Assembly: GCF_000383415.1 (NCBI RefSeq)
Contig: NZ_KB911256.1
Coordinates: 599,348 to 663,347 of the forward strand
Length of the DNA stretch: 64,000 bases
Origin: Hyphomicrobium zavarzinii ATCC 27496
GTDB lineage: Bacteria; Pseudomonadota; Alphaproteobacteria; Rhizobiales; Hyphomicrobiaceae
Reading direction: 5' to 3'
Shown: one piece after another, positions 8,725 through 18,770 of the stretch
Position numbering within the stretch: the first letter of the stretch is position 1
How the letters are laid out: every line of letters begins with the position of its first letter
Program-made: the position numbers and the translations under genes
Notes under the pieces: generated by a model
Database searches by the model: none
What the model was told of the DNA's origin: nothing
The model's input: the letters and a program-made list of their open reading frames with translations, nothing else

Positions 8725-9086
8725 GGCAATTCCTCGTGGCCGCGCTGTAAAAATCAGGACGCGCGATCACGCTCGACACCTAAGCAGCAACCATGACCGA
8801 TGCGCCGGACCGATAGGTTCGGATGCAATCATGGTCTAGCCGAGGCACTAAGCCTTGAGAAGCTGGGAGGGCCCGCGTCCCGCACGCAGGCGAACTTTTG
8901 CCCGTCTACTGTTGTGGAATTGTGATCACGGGGGCCGCGCCGCTCCGCCATCCTGCCACGCCGGCCGAACATCGAAGAGGAGGAAATGGAGGCCGGCTGA
9001 TCAATGTCGTCCGGCAGCCTCGTCGCAAAAATGGCCGGGACGAGCCCGGCCATCGATCGATCTTCCGAGCGTTTTTGCGCGACCTT
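8725..9086. other. Intergenic region upstream of the L,D-transpeptidase gene
   Basis: A 362-bp gap with no convincing ORF. Its left part should hold the promoter of the L,D-transpeptidase gene; its right part holds the terminator of the response-regulator gene. I saw no RNA gene or repeat here. Confidence 0.5.
9023..9053 (-). terminator. Intrinsic terminator of the response-regulator gene
   Basis: A perfect 9-bp stem (9031-9039/9045-9053, 5-nt loop) is followed on the minus strand by TTTTGCG. It lies 34 bases after the stop of the leftward response-regulator gene. Confidence 0.75.
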
Positions 9087-10592
<1,506 letters not shown>

Positions 10593-10880
10593 GAAGCACT
10601 CGTACACAACACGAACTGGAACACTGCCGGCCTCGCCCCACGCGCTAACACAGCCGCGCGCGGATCGATCAGCAACTCAACTCGAGCGAATGATTGCCCG
10701 ACAACGGTAAACAAGCTCTTTCGGCTATGCTCACCTTGAAACTTTTTTGCCCGCCTGTGGCCTCAGGTTGACGCTTTTCACCCGCGGAGGAGCCCAGACA
10801 CTTCACCTTTGCCGCTTGAAACCGGGGGCGAGAGCCCGCAGATTAAGGATTGCTTTCTCCCATATTCACTGGAGCTACTG

Positions 10881-12752
10881 ATGACGCCGACCACGCGCGC
10901 CCCGCTGTTCTCTGATATCGCCCGGGCAAAGGCCCAGAGCGGATCGACCCCGACGGAGGAGCGCGATCTCGGCCCCATCCCCGAGTGGGACCTTTCGGAT
11001 CTCTACAAGGGAATGGACGATCCGTCGGTGACCCGCGACATCGATCGGGCGGCTGCAGAGGCAAAGCGCATCAAGGACGCTTATCAAGGCAAGCTCGTCG
11101 CGCTCGCGGGCGACGGCGCCAAGCTGGCGGACGCCATTTCTTCCTACGAGCAGCTTTCCGATCTGATGGGCAAGCTCGGCTCGTTCGCAGGCCTTCTCTA
11201 TGCCGCCAACCAGGCGGATCCCGCCCGTGCCAAGTTCTATGGAGACATCTCCGAGAAGCTCACGAAAATCTCGACCGATCTCATCTTCGTCGAGCTGGAG
11301 CTCAATCAGATCGAGGAGGCGGCGCTCGCCCAGGCGGTGACGCATCCCGCGCTCGCCCGTTACAAGCCCTGGCTCGAGGATCTGCGCAAGGAAAAGCCCT
11401 ATCAGCTCGACGAGAAGCTCGAGCAGCTTTTCACGGAGAAAGGCCAGACTGGACGCGGCGCGTTCAACCGTCTGTTCAGCGAGACGATGACCGGCCTTCG
11501 CTTCGATGTGGAGGGAGAACCCGCACCCCTGGCGCTCGAAGCGACGCTGAACCTGCTTTCGAACCCGGCCGAGCCGCGCCGCCGCGCAGCGGCGGAGGCA
11601 CTTTCGAAGGTGTTCAAGGACAACATCCGCCTCTTCACCCTGATCACCAACACGCTGGCCAAGGACAAGGAGATTTCCGACCGCTGGCGCGGCTTCAAGG
11701 ATGTGGCCGACAGCCGCCACCTTGCCAACCGCGTCGAGGCGCCGGTCGTGGACGCGCTAGTCGAGAGCGTGCGGGAAGCCTACCCGCGCCTGTCGCATCG
11801 CTACTACGCCATGAAGGCCAAGTGGCTCGGCATGGACCGGCTCTCGCACTGGGACCGCAACGCCCCGCTCCCCGACAAACCGGAGCAGATCTTCACCTGG
11901 GCGGAAGCCGAGGGAATCGTGCTCAAGGCTTACGGCGCCTTCGCGCCCGATATGGCGAACGTCGCGAAACAGTTCTTTGACAAGCGCTGGATCGACGCGC
12001 CGCTGCGTGAAGGCAAAACGCAAGGCGCGTTCTCTGCCGCAACCGTTCCCTCGGTGCACCCCTACGTGCTCATGAACTACCAGGGCAAGCCGCGGGACGT
12101 GATGACGCTCGCGCACGAGCTGGGCCACGGCGTCCACCAGATGCTGGCCCGCGACCAGGGCGCGCTGCTCGCGCCGACCCCGCTCACGCTCGCGGAGACC
12201 GCGTCGGTGTTCGGCGAGATGCTGACCTTCCGCGCGCTCCTCGCCGAGACCAAGAGCCCGCGCGAGAAGAAAGCGATGATCGCCGGCAAGGTCGAGGACA
12301 TGCTGAACACCGTCGTCCGGCAGATCGCGTTCTACCTGTTCGAGCGCAAGGTCCATGAGGGACGCCGCAAGGGTGAGCTTACGAGCGACGAGCTGAATGC
12401 CTACTGGATGGAGGTGCAGAGCGAGAGCCTGGGACCGGCGATCGACCTCAAGCCGGGCTACGAGGTCTATTGGGCCTACATCCCCCACTTCATCAACTCG
12501 CCGTTCTACGTTTACGCCTACGCGTTCGGCGATTGCCTCGTGAACTCGCTCTATGGCCTTTACCGGGAGGCCCACCCCGGCTTCGTCACCAAATACTTCG
12601 ATCTCCTGAAGGCGGGCGGCTCGAAGCACCACTCGGAGCTGTTGGCCCCGTTCGGCCTCGACGCCACCGATCCGTCCTTCTGGTCGAAGGGGCTCAAGGT
12701 GATCGAGGGCATGATCGACGAGTTGGAGGCCATGGACCGCGCCACCGCCTGA
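10881..12752 (+). CDS. pepF: Oligoendopeptidase F, M3B family
   Basis: A 623-residue zinc metallopeptidase that cleaves short peptides in the cytosol. The catalytic HEXXH is visible as AHELGHGVHQM with the first His at residue 412. The third ligand region follows as LAETASVFGEMLTF, where the expected Glu is present. The N-terminal half is the helical M3 oligopeptidase domain. The reading frame can be extended to 10809, but the ATG at 10881 has GGAG nine bases upstream and gives the usual family length. Free-standing monocistronic gene; a hairpin 30 bases after the stop may terminate it. Confidence 0.94.
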   Translation: MTPTTRAPLFSDIARAKAQSGSTPTEERDLGPIPEWDLSDLYKGMDDPSVTRDIDRAAAEAKRIKDAYQGKLVALAGDGAKLADAISSYEQLSDLMGKLGSFAGLLYAANQADPARAKFYGDISEKLTKISTDLIFVELELNQIEEAALAQAVTHPALARYKPWLEDLRKEKPYQLDEKLEQLFTEKGQTGRGAFNRLFSETMTGLRFDVEGEPAPLALEATLNLLSNPAEPRRRAAAEALSKVFKDNIRLFTLITNTLAKDKEISDRWRGFKDVADSRHLANRVEAPVVDALVESVREAYPRLSHRYYAMKAKWLGMDRLSHWDRNAPLPDKPEQIFTWAEAEGIVLKAYGAFAPDMANVAKQFFDKRWIDAPLREGKTQGAFSAATVPSVHPYVLMNYQGKPRDVMTLAHELGHGVHQMLARDQGALLAPTPLTLAETASVFGEMLTFRALLAETKSPREKKAMIAGKVEDMLNTVVRQIAFYLFERKVHEGRRKGELTSDELNAYWMEVQSESLGPAIDLKPGYEVYWAYIPHFINSPFYVYAYAFGDCLVNSLYGLYREAHPGFVTKYFDLLKAGGSKHHSELLAPFGLDATDPSFWSKGLKVIEGMIDELEAMDRATA

Positions 12753-12781
12753 TGGCTGCCGATTTCTTGCCCCCTCAACAC

Positions 12782-12806
12782 GATGGCCGCCCTCGAGGCG
12801 GTCATC
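12782..12806 (+). terminator. Hairpin after pepF
   Basis: A 10-bp stem with one G-T pair (12782-12791/12797-12806, 5-nt loop) lies 30 bases after the pepF stop. There is no T-tract, so termination may be weak. Confidence 0.4.
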
Positions 12807-12828
12807 CAGGGGTTGCGGGGCGGCGGGC

Positions 12829-12878
12829 GTTTTACAATCCGTACAACGGCCCTCTGCCTGTGTTGTACAATTTGTATA
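12829..12878 (+). promoter_or_regulatory. Operator-like GTACAA repeats upstream of the antitoxin relic
   Basis: Three related elements, GTACAAC (12841), the perfect palindrome TTGTACAA (12863-12870) and GTATAAC (12874), are clustered in an AT-rich patch within 72 bases of the MazE-type ATG. AbrB/MazE antitoxins typically autoregulate by binding such palindromes, so this is a probable remnant operator and promoter. Confidence 0.4.
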
Positions 12879-12899
12879 ACGCAATGCGGAGCCGCCGCC

Positions 12900-13117
12900 A
12901 TGAAGCTCGAAATCAAGAAGATCGGCAACTCGACGGGGCTCATCCTGCCGAAGGAGCTGCTGGCGCGCCTCGGGCTTTCCCAGGGCGACCACGTGCTCGT
13001 CACCGAGGGGCCGGACGGTCTCAAGATCTCGCGCTACGTTCCCGACATGGAGAAGGGGTTGCAGCTCGTAAGGCGATGAAGACCTATCGGGCCGCCCTTA
13101 CCGAATTGGCCAAATGA
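12900..13117 (+). pseudogene. AbrB/MazE-type antitoxin, frameshifted
   Basis: The first 59 codons (12900-13079) encode a swapped-hairpin AbrB domain, including IKKIGNSTGLILPKELLARL and GDHVLVTEGPDG. The frame then stops after LQLVRR. In another frame the DNA continues without a break as VAARKAMKTYRAALTELAK and stops at 13117. That is the C-terminal tail normally seen in this antitoxin family, which is about 75-80 residues and binds the Doc toxin. A one-base deletion between about 13050 and 13075 would explain it. The tail frame overlaps the start of the toxin remnant by ATGA, as expected for an intact operon. A functional truncated antitoxin is possible but unlikely. Confidence 0.7.
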
Positions 13118-13205
13118 GCGAGCCCGTCTGGCTGTTTCCGGAGCCGAGATCGCGGAGGAGGGCCTGTCCCGTTGGATCCGCGACAACTGGCCCAAAGCCC
13201 CGTAA
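13114..13205 (+). pseudogene. Doc/Fic-type toxin remnant, internally deleted
   Basis: Starting at the ATG coupled to the antitoxin tail, the first eight residues (MSEPVWLF) match the N-terminus typical of death-on-curing toxins. Immediately afterwards, in a shifted frame, the DNA encodes AVSGAEIAEEGLSRWIRDN ending at a TAA (13203-13205). That resembles the C-terminus of the same family. The central roughly 100 residues, including the catalytic HxFx(D/N)GNKR Fic motif, are missing. The simplest reading is an internal deletion with its junction near 13130-13135, leaving a non-toxic scar. No insertion sequence is visible at the junction. Confidence 0.6.
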
Positions 13206-13353
13206 AACGGGTGCGACTGCAACTCGCCTTTGCCGCTGTCAAGACGGAACCACGCTCCGCCCTGCGAATTTGACCGCTTACGAGCCTGCTCGAACAGGCG
13301 TATAAGCGCCGAAATTTGCTGCGAAAGCAGCGGCAGCAATAAGAGGCCTGATC

Positions 13354-15261
13354 GTGGCACGCCCTAAGGCCACCGAGGTTGGTGGCGAGTCCGGCGAAAC
13401 TTCGCACGATCGCCATTTCTGGACGCTCGTCGTCGGATCAGTCGGCGTTGTCTACGGCGATATCGGTACAAGCCCCCTTTATGCCTTCCGCGAGGCGGTC
13501 CGCGCGGCCAGCGGCGGAAGCCCGGCCAACTCGGAAGCGGTGTTCGGCGTGCTGTCGCTCATATTCTGGGCGCTGATCCTGATCGTCACGCTGAAGTACG
13601 TGATCGTGCTCCTGCGCGCCGACAACAAGGGCGAGGGCGGCACGTTCGCTCTGATGGCGCTGGGCCAATCGGTCGCCAAACGAAGCTCGCCCCTGCTGTT
13701 GGGGCTCGGCATCGCCGGCGCCTCGTTCTTTTACGGCGACGCGGTCATCACCCCCGCCATCTCTGTGCTCTCGGCGGTCGAAGGCCTCGCGCTCGTCTCG
13801 CCCGCCTTCCACAATCTGATCGTTCCGATCGCCCTCGTGGTGATCGTCGGGCTCTTCGCGGTTCAGAGCCACGGCACGGCCCGCGTCGCCCAGTTCTTCG
13901 GCCCCCTCACCATCGTCTGGTTCCTCTCGCTCGCCATCGGCGGGCTGCTGCACATTTTCGACAACCCGATCGTGTTCTCCGCCCTCAATCCGTGGCACGG
14001 CGTCCGCTTCATGGCGACCCACGGCATGCTGGGCCTCACCGTTCTGGGCCTCGTCTTCCTGGCGGTCACGGGTGCGGAAGCCCTTTACACCGATCTCGGC
14101 CATTTCGGCCGCAAGCCGATCCAGACCGCGTGGCTCGGTTTCGTGTTTCCCTCCCTGATGCTGAACTATCTGGGCCAGGGTGCACTCGTGCTCTCCGATG
14201 CGACGGCGCTCGAAAACCCGTTCTATCGCCTCTACCCCGAGTGGGCGCTGGTGCCCATGGTCATACTCGCGACGACCGCCACCGTGGTCGCGAGCCAGGC
14301 GGTGATCACGGGCGCGTTCTCGCTCGCCCGCCAGGCCATTCAGCTCGGCCTCCTGCCACGCTTCGCGATCCGCCACACGTCAGAGAGCATGGCGGGGCAG
14401 ATCTACCTCCCGCGCGTCAACTGGCTTCTGCTGCTCGGCGTCGTGGTCGCCGTGCTGATGTTCAAGAGCTCCTCGCACCTCGCCACCGCCTACGGCGTCT
14501 CCGTTACCGCGGCCCTCGTCATCGACACGATGATGGCGTTCTTCGTAGTCTGGAAGTACTGGCGCTGGCCGGTGTGGAAGGCGGCCATCCTGATGATCCC
14601 GCTTCTGATCATCGAGCAGACGTTCTTTGCCGCAAATATCCTGAAGCTGTTCGAAGGCGCCTGGGTTCCGCTCGCCATCGCGGGTGTCCTGAGCCTCATC
14701 ATGTTCACCTGGGTGCGGGGTTACGCCATCCTCGCCAAGATCACGCGCCGCAACGAGGCCGATCTCGACTGGCTCGTGCGCAAGCTCGAAGCCAAGCCCC
14801 CGACGCGCGTTCCGGGCACTGCCGTCTTCCTGTCGTCCGATGTGAATGCGGCACCGACCGCGCTCATGCACAACTTGAAGCACAACCGTGTGCTGCATGA
14901 ACGGAACCTGGTGCTTTCGATCCGCACTGAGGATACGCCCCGCGTGCCTCGCCACGAGCGTGTGGAGATCGATCGCTCGAACGAGACTTTCATCCGGGTG
15001 GTCGCGTCATACGGCTTCATGGAAACGCCCAGCATTCCGAAGATCATGGAAAGCTGCCGGCGCAAGGATCTGAATCTCGACGTGGGGGCGACGTCCTTCT
15101 TCCTCTCACGCCGCTCGCTGCGGCCGACCACGAGATCCGAGATGCCGCGGTGGCAGGAGCGCCTGTTCATCTGGCTCGCGCGCACCGCTGAGGACGCCAC
15201 CACATACTTCCAGATCCCGACAGACCGTGTGGTCGAGGTCGGGACCCAGGTCGCGATATAG
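13354..15261 (+). CDS. kup: Kup-type potassium uptake transporter
   Basis: A 635-residue inner-membrane proton-coupled K+ symporter of the KUP/HAK/KT family. The signature GVVYGDIGTSPLYAFRE is at residues 31-47, followed by about 12 hydrophobic segments to residue 460 and a hydrophilic cytoplasmic C-terminal domain. Length matches the bacterial family (620-640). The start is a GTG at 13354 with AAGAGG upstream. It lies downstream of the decayed toxin-antitoxin relic but is intact and unrelated to it. Monocistronic; the convergent MHYT gene ends 28 bases beyond. Confidence 0.96.
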   Translation: MARPKATEVGGESGETSHDRHFWTLVVGSVGVVYGDIGTSPLYAFREAVRAASGGSPANSEAVFGVLSLIFWALILIVTLKYVIVLLRADNKGEGGTFALMALGQSVAKRSSPLLLGLGIAGASFFYGDAVITPAISVLSAVEGLALVSPAFHNLIVPIALVVIVGLFAVQSHGTARVAQFFGPLTIVWFLSLAIGGLLHIFDNPIVFSALNPWHGVRFMATHGMLGLTVLGLVFLAVTGAEALYTDLGHFGRKPIQTAWLGFVFPSLMLNYLGQGALVLSDATALENPFYRLYPEWALVPMVILATTATVVASQAVITGAFSLARQAIQLGLLPRFAIRHTSESMAGQIYLPRVNWLLLLGVVVAVLMFKSSSHLATAYGVSVTAALVIDTMMAFFVVWKYWRWPVWKAAILMIPLLIIEQTFFAANILKLFEGAWVPLAIAGVLSLIMFTWVRGYAILAKITRRNEADLDWLVRKLEAKPPTRVPGTAVFLSSDVNAAPTALMHNLKHNRVLHERNLVLSIRTEDTPRVPRHERVEIDRSNETFIRVVASYGFMETPSIPKIMESCRRKDLNLDVGATSFFLSRRSLRPTTRSEMPRWQERLFIWLARTAEDATTYFQIPTDRVVEVGTQVAI

Positions 15262-15288
15262 GAAACGGGTCCGGATGAGCCGCGGCCC

Positions 15289-17607
15289 TCAAGCCACGGC
15301 CTTCTTCCTTTCGACGGCGGGCACCGGGCGCCCGAAGAAATAGCCCTGCACCTTGTCGCAGCCGCGGCTCTTGAGGAAATCTACCTGCTCCTTGGTCTCC
15401 ACGCCTTCCGCGAGAACGGGGATGGAGAGTGCATTGCCGAGTGCCAGAACGGCAAGCATCACCGCCCGCGCCTGCGCATCCTTGTCGATGCCGTCAACGA
15501 ACGTCTTGTCCAGCTTGATCTTGTCGAAGTCGAACGCGCGCAGCGTCGAGAGCGAGGAATAGCCGGTGCCGAAATCGTCCATCGCGATGGAGATCCCGAG
15601 CTCCTTGAGCCTTTTCAGAACGTGGATCGCACGCTGCGGATCCTTCATCAGCGACGTCTCGGTCGTCTCCAGTTCGAGCCGCGAGGGAGGCAGGCCCGTC
15701 TCGATCAGGATCTGCTCCACGATGTCGGGCAGCTCGATCTGATGCAGCTGGATCGCGGAAAGATTGACCGCGATCGTATCCGGCTCGTCCCAGGTCGCAG
15801 CTTCCGCGCAGGCCATCCGCAAAACCCATTCTCCTATCGGGAGAATGAGGCCGGTTTCCTCCGCGAGCGGGATGAACTCGGTGGGAGACACGTAGCCGCG
15901 CTCCGGGTGACGCCAGCGCAGAAGCGCTTCATAGCCGACGCTCCGCTCGGTCGTGATGTCGACCTGAACCTGATAGCGCAGCTCCAGTTCCCCGCGCGGC
16001 AAGGCTTCGCGCAGATCGCTGATCATGCGGCGTCTCACGCGCAACGCTTCGTCCATCTCCTCCGCGTAGAAGCAGATGTTGTCGATGGGCGATCCCTTCG
16101 CGCGATACATCGCCAGATCGGCGTTGTTCATGAGCGTGGTCGCGTTCGGCGCGTGATCGGGATAAAGGGCGATGCCGATGCTGGCGCCGCAAACGGCCTC
16201 CACGTGATCGATCTGCACGGTCGAGAACAGTTGCTTCTCGAGCCGCACCGCGAGATCGAGCGCATCGTCGCGGCCGGAGACGCGGCAGGTCGCCACGAAT
16301 TCGTCGCCGCCGAGGCGCGCGAGGTATTCCCGCTCGCGAAGCACGCCGCGCATGCGCTCCGAAAGCACCCGAAGCACGATGTCGCCCGCCGCGTGGCCTT
16401 GAAGGTCATTCACCTCCTTGAAGCGGTTGAGGTCGATCGCGAGCAAGGCAAGCGACGAACCCACCTCGCAGTCGGCGATGATATGGTCGAGATGATCGAG
16501 GAACGAGGCGCGGTTGGGCAGCCCGGTGAGCGCGTCGGTCCGCGCGAGATTGGCGATGCGCCGTTCCTGCTCGAGGCGGGGCCGGATGTCACGCAAGGCG
16601 TAGACGCGCAAACCCTGCTCGCCGCTTTCCGTGTGAGCCGCAATTTCGACCGCGACGCTGTCGCCGCAGGCGGCCTGCAGCGTGGTGCGCACGACGGCAC
16701 CCTCGACGAGCGTGTCCACCCGGAACCCTACGGTCGAGACAGGCTGACCGATCAGGTCGTCGCGCGCGAAGCCGCTCAGCGCTTCGAACGCGGCGTTTGC
16801 CTCGATGATCTCGTCGTTCTGCGTGATGATCATGCCATCGGCCGAGCTTCCGGCCAGATGCCGGAGCCGCTGGGCGGCTTGCTCGCGCACTGCGCGATCC
16901 ACGAAATTGCTGACCCAGACGATACCCATCACGAGCACGGCAACGCCCGTCACGGCGAACGCCAGCATCTCGCGGGCTTCGCTGCTTGTCGCCGCCGCAT
17001 CGGAGGGCGCGAAAGGCAGGATCGTCATGGCTGCCATTCCGGTGAAATGGAGGCCGACGACGGAGCCCACGAGAAGGCCGGGTGCCCCGTAGCGCGCCCA
17101 TGACGGGTTGGCGGACGCAACGCTTTGGAATGCCAGCGCCGAGACCACGATCGACCAGGCGAGGGAGGCCGTGAAATATCCGGAGTTCCAGAGAATGGTT
17201 GCGTCGACCGAGAATGCTGCCATTCCCACGTAATGCATCACGGCGACGCCGCCACCGAACGCCGCGCCACCGAGGCTTGCAGCGAACGGGACGTTCATCG
17301 AGGCGACGAGGAAGGCGATCGTGCTCGTGAAGATCACGAGGATAAGCGAGAGGGCGGTCAGTCCTGCTTCATAGCTGACGGGTGTCTGCGGCTCGAACGC
17401 GAGCATCGCCACGAAATGCGTGCACCACACGCTCGAGCCTGCGGCCACGGCCCCGAAGAAAACCCACGCCTTTGCCGTGCCTCCATGTCCGCCCCTCGCT
17501 TTGCCGAGAAGGTTGAGAGAGGTCCAGGCACCGAGGGTGCAGATCAACGCAGCGAGGGTGACGAGCAGCAGGTTGTGCTCGGTCGTCAGGCAGGAGAGAA
17601 CACGCAT
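15289..17607 (-). CDS. MHYT-PAS-GGDEF-EAL cyclic-di-GMP signalling protein
   Basis: A 772-residue membrane sensor. Seven hydrophobic segments (about 1-245) form an MHYT domain, with CTHFVAMLAF and VMHYVGMAAFSVDA among its repeats; MHYT domains are proposed to bind a metal and sense gases. A PAS domain (about 265-375) follows, then GGDEF (about 385-545) with the intact catalytic motif RLGGDEF. The EAL domain (about 555-800) has an intact YEALLRWRHPE. The inhibitory RxxD site is degenerate (RERE). Both synthase and phosphodiesterase activities look possible. The ORF is open to 17739, but the ATG at 17607 begins directly at the first MHYT segment; 17649 is an alternative. Confidence 0.9.
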   Translation of the reverse strand: MRVLSCLTTEHNLLLVTLAALICTLGAWTSLNLLGKARGGHGGTAKAWVFFGAVAAGSSVWCTHFVAMLAFEPQTPVSYEAGLTALSLILVIFTSTIAFLVASMNVPFAASLGGAAFGGGVAVMHYVGMAAFSVDATILWNSGYFTASLAWSIVVSALAFQSVASANPSWARYGAPGLLVGSVVGLHFTGMAAMTILPFAPSDAAATSSEAREMLAFAVTGVAVLVMGIVWVSNFVDRAVREQAAQRLRHLAGSSADGMIITQNDEIIEANAAFEALSGFARDDLIGQPVSTVGFRVDTLVEGAVVRTTLQAACGDSVAVEIAAHTESGEQGLRVYALRDIRPRLEQERRIANLARTDALTGLPNRASFLDHLDHIIADCEVGSSLALLAIDLNRFKEVNDLQGHAAGDIVLRVLSERMRGVLREREYLARLGGDEFVATCRVSGRDDALDLAVRLEKQLFSTVQIDHVEAVCGASIGIALYPDHAPNATTLMNNADLAMYRAKGSPIDNICFYAEEMDEALRVRRRMISDLREALPRGELELRYQVQVDITTERSVGYEALLRWRHPERGYVSPTEFIPLAEETGLILPIGEWVLRMACAEAATWDEPDTIAVNLSAIQLHQIELPDIVEQILIETGLPPSRLELETTETSLMKDPQRAIHVLKRLKELGISIAMDDFGTGYSSLSTLRAFDFDKIKLDKTFVDGIDKDAQARAVMLAVLALGNALSIPVLAEGVETKEQVDFLKSRGCDKVQGYFFGRPVPAVERKKAVA

Positions 17608-17790
17608 ACTGGTGGGGTCCGAATGGAGCGAAGAGCCCCCCAGATACATGCAGAAAATGAATATATTTCCTGACGTGTACTGTCGTGTTTGAGGTCGAAA
17701 CAGAGCATCGCGCGCCGGAACTGACAGGGCGCGTTGCAAAAGGCGACGGGAGGAAACGGATAGCTAACCCTGGGCTCTTGCGCAGGCCGC

Positions 17791-18198
17791 TCAGTCGTTG
17801 AGGGCTTCGAGCTCGGACTTTCCGGCCGGCACGAGGTTCACGCTCTCGCCGCAGCCGCAGGCGCCCTTCTGGTTCGGGTTGTTGAAAACGAACGTGGCCG
17901 AGAGCTTGTCGGTCTTGTAGTCCATCTCGGTGCCGAGCAGGTAGAGGACGGCCTGCGGATCGATGATGACACGCGCACCGTCCTGCTCGACGGTCTCGTC
18001 GAACTTTCCGACGGTGTCGGTCCAGCTCATCGTGTATTCCATGCCCGCGCAGCCGCCCTTCTTGATCCCGATCTTGAGACCCGCGACGTCGGGTCCCTTC
18101 GAGGCCATGATCGCCCGTACGCGCTCGGCGGCGCGAGGCGTCAGCGTCATCACCTTCGGCCGGGGCCGGCGGGGGGCTGAAGTGGTCTGGTCGGTCAT
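17791..18198 (-). CDS. sufA: A-type Fe-S carrier SufA
   Basis: A 135-residue HesB/IscA-family carrier that delivers Fe-S clusters to target proteins. The three ligand cysteines are present: C49 in KKGGCAGMEY and C113 and C115 in GACGCGES. A short basic N-terminal extension precedes the family core. It is the last gene of the suf operon, 146 bp after sufT, so it may also have its own promoter in that gap. The operon position favours SufA over ErpA. Confidence 0.93.
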   Translation of the reverse strand: MTDQTTSAPRRPRPKVMTLTPRAAERVRAIMASKGPDVAGLKIGIKKGGCAGMEYTMSWTDTVGKFDETVEQDGARVIIDPQAVLYLLGTEMDYKTDKLSATFVFNNPNQKGACGCGESVNLVPAGKSELEALND

Positions 18199-18344
18199 CT
18201 GTGCGCGCGTCCTGGTTCGCCCGTGCTTCCGGAGGTCAACATCCGCTTTGGATGGTCACACGATCCCAATATAGCGTGACATGGATCAATTTACGAGATG
18301 GGCGCCCGGCAGGCCCGGCGGCGATCCGCCGATTCCTGGAATGT

Positions 18345-18749
18345 TTAGAACATATTCAGTGCCAGCCGCGCCTCGTCCGACATGCGGCTTTGATCCCAGG
18401 GCGGATCGAACGTGAGCTTCACCTTCGTTCCGCTGACGCCGGGAACGGCGTTGACGGCGTCCTCGACCCAGATCGGCATTTCACCTGCAACCGGGCATCC
18501 CGGCGCCGTGAGCGTCATCTCGATCGCGACCTCCCGGTCGTCGTTGATGTCGATCTTGTAGATCAGCCCCAGCTCGTAGATGTCGGCCGGAATCTCGGGA
18601 TCGTAGACGGTCTTGAGGGCAGCCACGATATCGGTCGTCAGCCTGTCCAGCTCTTCCGGCGGCAAGGCGGAGACCTCGGCCGGAGCGGTGGTCTCCGGCA
18701 CGCTCGCCTCGGCCGGCGTCGTCGTATCCTGTGTCTCGAGCTCGCTCAT
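18345..18749 (-). CDS. sufT: SufT, MIP18/DUF59 Fe-S maturation factor
   Basis: A 134-residue DUF59 protein involved in Fe-S cluster maturation. After an Ala/Glu/Thr-rich N-terminal stretch (1-32) the core has KTVYDPEIPADIYELGLIYK and the family cysteine in LTAPGCPVAGEMP. It starts 21 bp after sufS ends, inside the leftward suf operon. SufT is an auxiliary factor important when Fe-S demand is high. Confidence 0.93.
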   Translation of the reverse strand: MSELETQDTTTPAEASVPETTAPAEVSALPPEELDRLTTDIVAALKTVYDPEIPADIYELGLIYKIDINDDREVAIEMTLTAPGCPVAGEMPIWVEDAVNAVPGVSGTKVKLTFDPPWDQSRMSDEARLALNMF

Positions 18750-18770
18750 TTCCTGTGCCTCACTCGCTCG

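Noticed and set aside
11757-12992. A 411-codon leftward frame opposite pepF
   Set aside because: Mirror of the zinc peptidase; no motifs.
13206-13353. Insertion-sequence remnant at the toxin deletion
   Set aside because: No inverted repeats, transposase fragment or target duplication is visible.
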